Part shown: positions 14,894-20,582 of the stretch, piece by piece
How the letters are laid out: every line of letters starts with the position of its first letter
Numbering within the stretch: position 1 is the first letter of the stretch
Source of the DNA: Ruminococcaceae bacterium UBA6413
Lineage (GTDB): Bacteria; Bacillota; Clostridia; Oscillospirales; Ruminococcaceae
Direction: 5' to 3'
NCBI GenBank assembly: GCA_002437415.1
Contig: DJPL01000036.1
Span: forward strand, 1 to 20,582
DNA length: 20,582 nt
Notes under the pieces: generated by a model
What the model was told of the DNA's origin: nothing
The model's input: only the letters and a program-made list of their open reading frames with translations
Database searches by the model: none
Position numbers and translations under genes: made by a program

Positions 14894-15382
14894 ATGCATG
14901 AAAAGCTGATAAATGCGGCAATAAAATATGACCGCGGCGACCCTAAAAGAATACAGCACTTTATAAAGGTGCACAGCTTCGCAAAGCTTATCGGTGTCGG
15001 CGAGGGTCTGTCGGACAACGCTATGAAGACGCTTGAAGCGGCGGCGATACTTCACGATATAGGTATACACGAGGGTGAAAGGCTGTACGGCAGAAATGAC
15101 GGTGACATACAGCAAAAGCTCGGTCCTGACATAGCAAAACAGATAATGGAGGCTGTCGGCGGATATGATGATGTGAAAGAGCGCGTTATGTATCTTATAG
15201 CCCACCATCACACATACACCGGCATTGACGGTGCGGACTTGCAGATACTTATTGAGGCAGACTTTATAGTCAATCTGTATGAGGACGGGGCATCGATGAA
15301 TGCAGTGAAAAATGCATATGACAGGATATTCGTTACCGAAAGCGGCAAGAGGATACTGAAAGACAGCTTCGGGATCGAATAA
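14894..15382 (+). CDS. HD-domain phosphohydrolase
   Basis: 162 residues. HD-domain proteins are metal-dependent hydrolases of phosphate esters such as nucleotides or cyclic nucleotides. Here the ligands are visible: a His near the N-terminus (H22 or H27), the paired HD in AAILHDIGIH (H54-D55), HHH (104-106) and an Asp in QILIEADFIVNL (D123). The fold is complete but short, with no attached signalling domain, so the substrate cannot be named. It begins 2 nt after the stop of the beta-propeller gene. The only upstream purine run is GGGG 9 nt before ATG, so it is probably translated by coupling. Last gene of the three-gene operon. Confidence 0.85.
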   Translation: MHEKLINAAIKYDRGDPKRIQHFIKVHSFAKLIGVGEGLSDNAMKTLEAAAILHDIGIHEGERLYGRNDGDIQQKLGPDIAKQIMEAVGGYDDVKERVMYLIAHHHTYTGIDGADLQILIEADFIVNLYEDGASMNAVKNAYDRIFVTESGKRILKDSFGIE

Positions 15383-15402
15383 CGGCAAAAATGATATTTG
15401 AT

Positions 15403-15442
15403 AACAGCCGCTTTTGCAATATGGCATGAGCGGCTGTTTTGA
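15403..15442 (+). terminator. Terminator of the sigma-like/beta-propeller/HD operon
   Basis: AACAGCCGC (15403-15411) and GCGGCTGTT (15430-15438) form a perfect 9-bp stem followed by TTGAATATT, 20 nt after the HD gene. The U-tract is short. Confidence 0.75.
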
Positions 15443-15466
15443 ATATTAAAGGATTTCTGAAAGTAT

Positions 15467-15503
15467 AAGCTCCGGCAGGCGTTGTGCTTGCCGGAGCTTT
15501 TGC
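15467..15503. terminator. Strong stem-loop between convergent genes, probably a bidirectional terminator
   Basis: AAGCTCCGGCA (15467-15477) and TGCCGGAGCTT (15489-15499) make a perfect 11-bp stem with an 11-nt loop. Plus-strand readout ends in TTTT, while on the minus strand only TT follows. It lies 11 nt past the GH26 stop codon, so it serves the mannanase and backs up the operon terminator. Confidence 0.8.
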
Positions 15504-15514
15504 GTTAATAGCTA

Positions 15515-17347
15515 TCAGTAAATCGACGGCAGATTTTCAAGCGTCAGGGCATACTTGCTTGAATACATTTTAGTGATAACCGACTTTTCGGTGTACTTCT
15601 CACTGTATGAGCTTCCGTTCGCGGTGAACTCGCCGCCCCATGCCATAAACCAGCCCCAAAGAGCGTTTATGTTTACTGCTAAGTCAATGTCAAAGATACA
15701 GCCGTTCTCTGTAAGAGCCGTGATCTTTGTCTTATTGCCGTAGCCTACGGCTTCTTTGAACTTGCTTACCTGCGGGTCGTAGACATGGTTTCCGGGGTAG
15801 ATATCCTCGCCCACAATGTCAACGTACTCGTCGCCGGGATACCAGTCGGCGCTCTGACCGTTGTATACCCATATGAGGTTGTTACAGCCATAGGTGTTTG
15901 TCAGCTCATTATAAAGGTACACCCACAGCTTCTTGTATGCGTCAGAGCCTTTTGCTCCCCACCAGAACCAGCCGCCCGAGCCCTCGTGCAGAGGTCGCCA
16001 TATAACGGGAACACCCGCTTCTTCAAGCTTCTTTAACTGCTCGGCAATAGCCTTTATATCGCGGTCGAGGAGCTTTTTGCCTTGTGCGTCCTCGCCGTTC
16101 ATAACCTTTGCTATATCAAACTTGCTGTTCTTGGTGTAGAAGCCGCCCCACCAACCGTCAGAGCTGTTCGCGGTGCTGTTCAGGTACTCTGTCGGAGCGT
16201 TCCAGTGCCAGCAGAATGTGACGATACCGCCGTTTTTGTGGAACTCTATGGCTTTATCTACTGCGGAGGAAGATGCGCCGAGAGCTGTTCTTGACGGTGT
16301 GTAGTCCATCATATCAAGCCCGAGGAGAGCGGGTGTCTTGCCTGTTACGCTCTTTATCGCCTTGAACTCGTTGCCGTTTAAGCCGCCGTCACACTGCTGA
16401 CCTGTGATAACATACTTGCCGTAGCTGTCCGTAAGGAAACTGTACAGCTTCTTTGTGTTTGCGGTGGCGTTCTTGTTGACAAGAGATGAAGTGACGTTGT
16501 AGGTGCTGTCGCTTATCTTAGCGCCTGTCTTGACGGTAACGCAGTCAAGCTCTGTCCAGCCCCAGGACTTCATTAAACGCAGTCTGTGACTGCCCGCGGT
16601 GAGGCTTACGGCACTGACGGTATAGTCGGAGAATTTGTCGGCGGTACTGCTGAACGAGCCGACCTTTTTGCCATCAACGTACAGGTCGTTTTCCTTGTCA
16701 GAGCCGATGCCCATTGAGCGGACAACTATATCGTATATGCCGTCTGACGGGACTTCAACGCTTATCTGGCAGTAGGAGCGGTCGTTCTCAAGCTTGCCGA
16801 CAGTTTTTCCCCCAGAAGCATCGGCGTTTGTGATGACGGACATATCATTTGAATAAGTACCGTCCTCGGCTTCATAGGTCTTGGGAAATGACTGCGGCGA
16901 GTTGTCGCTTGTCTGTTGATTTTTGGAAGAAGTGGTATGAGAAGTGGTTTGTACCGTGGTTGATACGGGCTTTGTTGTTTCTGCGGGCTTGCTTGTTGAA
17001 CTGCTTACTGTTGTCGAGGCAGGCTTTACAGAAGTGCTTACACTTGTTGAAGATGAAGCAGTTGTGTCCGGGGTGCTCTCGGGGGCTGTCGTTATAGTGG
17101 CGGCTGAGGTAGCCGATGAGCTTTCTGTACTTTCTGTGCTGTCGGAAGAGCTGTTTGCGGTTTCGGGTGAAGAGCTGCTCTCTTCCTTGTCGGGGGAAGA
17201 GTTGCTTTCGGTCGCTGAAGCTGTGCTGGCTGATGATGAAACCGAAGCTGTATCCGATGTCGGTTGAGAGACGGTTTCTGAGTTGCAACCGCACGCCGAA
17301 ATTATCAGCGCCGCGCACAGTACGAGTGAGATTATACGTTTTTTCAT
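15515..17347 (-). CDS. Cell-surface lipoprotein beta-mannanase (CBM35-GH26)
   Basis: 610 residues. Likely an endo-1,4-beta-mannanase cutting mannan or galactomannan outside the cell. A lipoprotein signal peptide ends in the lipobox ISA-C (C19). A long Ser/Thr-rich linker follows (22-150). Residues 157-275 are a CBM35-type carbohydrate-binding module (TYEAEDGTYSNDMSV, then SWGWTELDCVTVK). Residues 295-600 are GH26: the acid/base Glu is in WRPLHEGSGGWFWW (E455) and the nucleophile in ALTENGC (E547), with GIVTFCWHWNAP (374-385) as a further family signature. No dockerin is seen, so the enzyme is lipid-anchored rather than cellulosomal. The start has AAAGGA about 8 nt upstream. It is divergent from the GH74 gene. 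GH26 also contains beta-1,3-xylanases and lichenases; mannanase is the commonest activity and the WxWW cluster fits it. Confidence 0.92.
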   Translation of the reverse strand: MKKRIISLVLCAALIISACGCNSETVSQPTSDTASVSSSASTASATESNSSPDKEESSSSPETANSSSDSTESTESSSATSAATITTAPESTPDTTASSSTSVSTSVKPASTTVSSSTSKPAETTKPVSTTVQTTSHTTSSKNQQTSDNSPQSFPKTYEAEDGTYSNDMSVITNADASGGKTVGKLENDRSYCQISVEVPSDGIYDIVVRSMGIGSDKENDLYVDGKKVGSFSSTADKFSDYTVSAVSLTAGSHRLRLMKSWGWTELDCVTVKTGAKISDSTYNVTSSLVNKNATANTKKLYSFLTDSYGKYVITGQQCDGGLNGNEFKAIKSVTGKTPALLGLDMMDYTPSRTALGASSSAVDKAIEFHKNGGIVTFCWHWNAPTEYLNSTANSSDGWWGGFYTKNSKFDIAKVMNGEDAQGKKLLDRDIKAIAEQLKKLEEAGVPVIWRPLHEGSGGWFWWGAKGSDAYKKLWVYLYNELTNTYGCNNLIWVYNGQSADWYPGDEYVDIVGEDIYPGNHVYDPQVSKFKEAVGYGNKTKITALTENGCIFDIDLAVNINALWGWFMAWGGEFTANGSSYSEKYTEKSVITKMYSSKYALTLENLPSIY

Positions 17348-17411
17348 TTTTATTTTCCTTTTGCCTGCGTGATATGTAGCATTGCAGGGCTTTGTATCAG
17401 ATCACTTAGAG

Positions 17412-17440
17412 ATTATACTACAAAAAGCGGGAAAAGTCAC
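17412..17440 (-). promoter_or_regulatory. Promoter of the GH26 mannanase gene
   Basis: On the minus strand, GTGACT (17435-17440) is followed after 17 bp by a consensus TATAAT (17412-17417), giving a leader of about 60 nt. Confidence 0.7.
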
Positions 17441-17530
17441 GCCCATAATTTTCTTGTTTTGTATTCCGTGATTATAACCAATAGGGGTGGTCGGGATTTA
17501 TCACATATTCACAAAATAACAAAACAAGTC

Positions 17531-17559
17531 TTGCAAAATTAACCTAAATGGTGCATAAT
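17531..17559 (+). promoter_or_regulatory. Promoter of the GH74 xyloglucanase gene
   Basis: TTGCAA (17531-17536), 17 bp, CATAAT (17554-17559). It is divergent from the mannanase promoter, with about 90 bp between the two -35 boxes. The transcript would begin near 17566 and carry repeat copy 3 in its leader of about 245 nt. Confidence 0.6.
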
Positions 17560-17587
17560 ACTTGTGTAAAGGTTTACATTGACTATA

Positions 17588-17791
17588 AAGCAAAGAATTT
17601 GCTTCAGCTTGTAGAGGAAGTCGTTTTTTTAAAATCAGCTTCTGATTTATTATCCCTATCCCCAACCCCCTTTCCCAAGGAAAGGGGCTGAGTGTGGGGC
17701 TGCCGCCCTCACCCCGCTTGGGGCTACGCCCCAAACCCCATTTTTTAAAAATATATAGGTTTATAGACAGACTGAAACAAGGAGTTTGCTG
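17588..17791. repeat. MITE-like hairpin element, copy 3, inside the GH74 leader
   Basis: The core at 17605-17774 (170 bp) starts CAGCTTGTAGAGGAAG and ends GACAGACTG, as in copy 2. Internal hairpins include CCCCTTTCC/GGAAAGGGG (about 17667-17687) and GGGGC-TAC-GCCCC (about 17719-17732). Directly abutting the core are 17-bp flanks: left AAGCAAAGAATTTGCTT (17588-17604, a hairpin) and right AAACAAGGAGTTTGCTG (17775-17791). The two agree at 13 of 17 positions and are unrelated to the flanks of copy 2. Confidence 0.75.
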
Positions 17792-17809
17792 ATTAAGAAA
17801 GGAACAAAG

Positions 17810-20062
17810 ATGAAGTACAGAAAGATAGTCGCGCTGATACTTGCGGCGGCAACGGCAATATGTGCCGCAGGCTGTAACGGCGGCGATAATTCAGGCACAT
17901 CCGGTGCGGGCGACAGTGCTGTATCGGGCAATACCGAAAGCAGTGTTACAAGTGACACTTCAACATCGGACAACAATCAGGCAACGCCGCAGGCACAGTT
18001 TACATTCAGCCAGGTCGCTATGGGCGGCGGCGGATTTGTAAGCGGTGTATTTGCAACGAGCGAAGAGGGTTTATACTATGCCCGTACAGACGTAGGCGGC
18101 GCGTATCGCTATAACAAGGATACTGAGAAGTGGGAATCAATGTCGTATGACATAAACGAGGACGACAGAGGTCTTCTCGGTATAGACGGTCTGGCATTCG
18201 GAGAGAAGGATCCGAACAAGGTATATATGCTTGCGGGAACGGAATATTTCAGCAACGGACTTACCTGCCTGTTATACTCCGATGATTACGGCAAGACATG
18301 GAACCGTACCGACCTTACGGATATGATAAAGGCTCACGGTAACGGCATGGGCAGAGGTAACGGCGAGCGTATCGCGGTCGACCCCAAGAACAGCGACATT
18401 GTTTATATCGGCGGCAGAACGGGCGGCATAATAAAGTCTACGGACGGCGGCAAGACGTTCACTGCGCTTGATATGGGCACAAAGACATCTACATCAAACG
18501 GCAACGGTATATGCAGTATCATAATCGATCCGAAATCGGGCGATGACAGTGCCTGCACTACGATATATGCGGCTATCTCCAGAACTCAGGAGGATAACCT
18601 CTATAAGTCTACGGACGGCGGTGCTACATGGAGTCCCGTAGCAGACGCGCCCAAGGGTCTGTATACGCAGAGAATGAAGTATAACGGCGACGGCAAGATA
18701 GCAATTACCTATGCGAGTGCGGAAGGTCCGTGGAACAACAACAGAACAAGCGGCGGCATAAGACTGCTTGATATATCGAACGATACATTTACTGATATAA
18801 CCCCGCTCAAGAAGTCATACGGCGATATAGTTATCGACCCTGCAAATCCCGACAGAATGGTTGCCTGCACGGAGAACATATATGTTGCTCAGCCTAACGG
18901 TCAGTACGGTGACGAATTCTATGTTACTACAGACGGCGGCAAGAACTGGACTCTTCTCAACGAAAAGATGAAGATGAGTGACGGCGGAGTTGAATGGATC
19001 TCGACCGCATCTATGCACTGGTGCAGTTCTATGGCGATTGATCCAAATAACACAAATAAGGTAATGGTCGTATCCGGTAACGGTATATTCACCTGCGATA
19101 ACATCTGGGACGAAAGCCCCGAGTTTTACTTCTTCGCAAAGGGCATTGAAGAAACAGTACCTTATGATATAATCAGCATTCCCGGCGGCAAGCTGGTAAG
19201 CGTTATAGGCGACTATGACGGATTTGCCCAGGACACAGCCGAGGAGTACGGAATGGTGCACAGCAGTGTGGCGGGATCTATGACGGGTCTTGCGGTAGCG
19301 GCAAAGGCAACCGACACATGGGTAAAGTGCGGCGGTGATGAAGAAAAGCCCGGCTTCTGGTACACCACTGACGCGGGCAAGACATGGAACAATGTGAAGT
19401 ACTCGCCTCTTGAGAACAACAAGATCGCATACGGCGGTTATGTAGGCGTTTCGGCTGACGGAAAGAGATTTTTCTGGGCACCCGGCAACGACAACTTTAT
19501 CTATTATTCCGATGATCTCGGCAAAACATGGACAAAGAGCGAGGGCGGAGTAGGAACAAAGAAGATAATCTGCGACCCTGTAAATCCCGACTATGTATAT
19601 GCCGCAAGCGGCGGTGCGTTCTTCTACAGTGAGGACGGCGGCAAGACATTCACACAGAATATGACACTGTCTGTATTTACGGAAATACGTCCTGTAGTTG
19701 CTCCCGGTAAGGAGGGCGTTGTATATGTTCCCTCAATGGGACTTCAGGTATCGACAGACTATGGCAAGACATTCACAAGAATGGATACCTTAGCCGCTTG
19801 TATGGCGGTAGGTCTTGGCAAGGGCAAGACAGACAGTGATCCTTACACCATATTCGTATGGGGCAAGCCCACAAATGACGATCCGATAGGTCTTTACTGG
19901 TCTGAGGACGAGGGCAAGACATGGAGCAGAGTTAATGACGACGAGCACCAGTTCGGCGGTCCGGGTAACGGATATTTCGTTGCGGGCGACATGAACACAT
20001 ACGGCAGAGTTTATATGAGTACTGTCGGTCTTGGCGTTGTTTACGGAGATCTCGTGCAGTAA
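17810..20062 (+). CDS. Cell-surface lipoprotein xyloglucanase (GH74)
   Basis: 750 residues. Cleaves beta-1,4-glucan backbones of xyloglucan outside the cell by inversion. The lipoprotein signal peptide ends AAG-C (C22), followed by a short Ser/Thr/Gly linker (23-62). The rest is one GH74 domain made of two seven-bladed propellers: the catalytic Asp residues are in ARTDVGGAYR (D94) and SVIGDYDGF (D468). At least nine Asp-box motifs of the form STDGGKTW or close variants occur, near 157, 209, 267, 373, 519, 566, 606, 648 and 697. No CBM or dockerin is present. The start at ATG 17810 has AAAGGA 6 nt upstream; a TTG at 17786 is rejected because its only purine run is one base away. It pairs with the divergent mannanase for hemicellulose breakdown. 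Activity on plain beta-glucan is an alternative. Confidence 0.94.
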   Translation: MKYRKIVALILAAATAICAAGCNGGDNSGTSGAGDSAVSGNTESSVTSDTSTSDNNQATPQAQFTFSQVAMGGGGFVSGVFATSEEGLYYARTDVGGAYRYNKDTEKWESMSYDINEDDRGLLGIDGLAFGEKDPNKVYMLAGTEYFSNGLTCLLYSDDYGKTWNRTDLTDMIKAHGNGMGRGNGERIAVDPKNSDIVYIGGRTGGIIKSTDGGKTFTALDMGTKTSTSNGNGICSIIIDPKSGDDSACTTIYAAISRTQEDNLYKSTDGGATWSPVADAPKGLYTQRMKYNGDGKIAITYASAEGPWNNNRTSGGIRLLDISNDTFTDITPLKKSYGDIVIDPANPDRMVACTENIYVAQPNGQYGDEFYVTTDGGKNWTLLNEKMKMSDGGVEWISTASMHWCSSMAIDPNNTNKVMVVSGNGIFTCDNIWDESPEFYFFAKGIEETVPYDIISIPGGKLVSVIGDYDGFAQDTAEEYGMVHSSVAGSMTGLAVAAKATDTWVKCGGDEEKPGFWYTTDAGKTWNNVKYSPLENNKIAYGGYVGVSADGKRFFWAPGNDNFIYYSDDLGKTWTKSEGGVGTKKIICDPVNPDYVYAASGGAFFYSEDGGKTFTQNMTLSVFTEIRPVVAPGKEGVVYVPSMGLQVSTDYGKTFTRMDTLAACMAVGLGKGKTDSDPYTIFVWGKPTNDDPIGLYWSEDEGKTWSRVNDDEHQFGGPGNGYFVAGDMNTYGRVYMSTVGLGVVYGDLVQ

Positions 20063-20092
20063 GAGGATATGACATAACAGAATATGCTTAAG

Positions 20093-20120
20093 CGGAGCGG
20101 GTGCGAGCCTGCTCCGTTTT
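20093..20120 (+). terminator. Intrinsic terminator of the GH74 gene
   Basis: CGGAGC (20093-20098) pairs with GCTCCG (20111-20116), with inner GG/CC pairs, and TTTTATATAT follows. It lies 30 nt after the stop codon. Confidence 0.85.
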
Positions 20121-20190
20121 ATATATAGGAATATTATATTGTGAAAGTATAATGCAATGAATGATGAATAATTGTGGTTGCGCCTGCCTG

Positions 20191-20325
20191 CGGTCGTTTG
20201 TGGTCGCTGCGTCCTTGCATTGACAGCCATTTGTGCCGTTGCATCGTGCAACGGCTTTGTGTGGCTGTCTTTATGCGTCCATGCATAGCGACTTTGTGCG
20301 ACTGCGGTGAAGCATCCTTGCTTCA
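20191..20325 (+). repeat. Cloverleaf-like cluster of constant-tip hairpins; possible structured RNA or mobile repeat
   Basis: Nested stems run CGGTCG (20191-20196) with CGACTG (20299-20304), then GTCGC (20203-20207) with GCGAC (20288-20292). Inside are three arms separated by TT: TGC-GTCCTT-GCA (20208-20219); a long arm GACAGCCA/TGGCTGTC (20222-20229, 20262-20269) that contains CCGTTGCA-TCG-TGCAACGG (20236-20254); and TATGC-GTCCAT-GCATA (20272-20287). A further hairpin, TGAAGCA-TCCT-TGCTTCA, is at 20308-20325. Four TTTGTG hexamers (20197, 20230, 20256, 20293) face each other in pairs between the stems. No promoter was found for it. The remainder of the gap (20326-20460) is G/T-rich with nothing recognisable. 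Confidence 0.65.
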
Positions 20326-20464
20326 GGCGCGAATTTGGATTTTTGGTAGTTTGGGGCGAGGGGTAGTGCGAGGCGGTGATGTAAGAAATGGCACGGTGCG
20401 GTAGTAGAAGCTTTTGTGCGGAGTTAAAAAGTGTACCGAAGTAGTATTTTGTAAGCAAAACTGC

Positions 20465-20493
20465 TTGACAAGTTATAGCAATAGTGATATACT
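20465..20493 (+). promoter_or_regulatory. Consensus promoter of the gene cut by the right edge
   Basis: A perfect TTGACA (20465-20470), exactly 17 bp, then TATACT (20488-20493). Of the promoters in the window only htpG's is closer to consensus. Confidence 0.75.
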
Positions 20494-20528
20494 TATCCTA
20501 TCGAAAGTATAAAGCTTAGGCTTAAGAA

Positions 20529-20582
20529 ATGAAAACGGTGAGAGATATGTATAAGACATTAAATACCAATTTATGTAAATGG
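20529..20582 (+). CDS. Start of an unidentified gene, cut by the window edge
   Basis: An open frame runs from ATG 20529 to the last base and would read MKTVRDMYKTLNTNLCKW. An in-frame ATG at 20547 with GGTGAG 4-5 nt upstream is an alternative start. The strong promoter about 35 nt before it supports a real gene, but 18 codons are too few to name a product. Confidence 0.4.
   Translation, partial: MKTVRDMYKTLNTNLCKW

Noticed and set aside
15515..17347. Dockerin or cohesin in the hemicellulases, which would imply a cellulosome
   Set aside because: Neither the GH26 nor the GH74 protein has the duplicated calcium-binding dockerin motif, and both begin with lipoprotein signals.
20174..20404. 76-codon open frame after GH74
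   Set aside because: It spans the cloverleaf hairpin cluster. The Cys/Arg/Leu-rich product is what such repeats encode by chance, and no ribosome binding site is seen.
1..20582. CRISPR array, tRNA, rRNA or riboswitch
   Set aside because: No regularly spaced direct repeats with unique spacers and no recognisable tRNA, rRNA or riboswitch core were found on either strand by reading. The repeats present are palindromic and dispersed.

Overview
The window looks like chromosomal DNA from a gut Firmicute of the Oscillospiraceae (Ruminococcus or [Eubacterium] siraeum type). This is inferred from the mix of genes: secreted LRR_5 (BspA-like) plus Fn3 proteins, lipoprotein hemicellulases with Ser/Thr linkers but no dockerin, a CIRCE-controlled htpG, AGGAGG-type ribosome binding sites and sigma-A-type promoters. 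No phage, plasmid, CRISPR, tRNA or rRNA features were found.

Layout. The left part is read on the minus strand. rlmB (23S rRNA 2'-O-methyltransferase) lies just upstream of a 973-residue membrane protein that reads as a catalytically dead P1B-type ATPase with a long acidic cytosolic N-terminus. Next come a secreted leucine-rich-repeat protein with three Fn3 repeats, htpG (Hsp90) behind a perfect CIRCE operator, and a UvrD/PcrA-like helicase. Divergent from the helicase, on the plus strand, is a tight operon of three genes: a small, degenerate sigma-70-like protein, a 917-residue single-pass membrane protein with a long acidic cytosolic part and a probable extracellular beta-propeller, and an HD-domain phosphohydrolase. 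Two hemicellulase lipoproteins follow, transcribed away from each other across one regulatory region: a CBM35-GH26 beta-mannanase (minus) and a GH74 xyloglucanase (plus). The right edge holds a consensus promoter and the first codons of a cut-off gene.

The non-coding DNA is unusually rich. Three copies of a roughly 170-180 bp MITE-like element (1-314, 8915-9134, 17588-17791) share inverted CAG...CTG ends and GC-rich internal hairpins. The two copies seen whole are flanked by direct repeats that are themselves palindromes and whose sequence is specific to that copy. That pattern suggests insertion into, and duplication of, terminator-like stem-loops. A second family of small hairpins, with variable stems but a constant GCA-TCCT-TGC type tip, occurs inside the first copy and again at 20191-20325. 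At the second site the hairpins assemble into a compact cloverleaf whose helices are joined by paired TTTGTG strands.

Working together: the two surface hemicellulases would attack mannan and xyloglucan of plant cell walls, and the LRR/Fn3 protein may work at the same surface. The sigma-like/beta-propeller pair could be an envelope signalling module, but nothing in the sequence ties it to the hemicellulases beyond adjacency.
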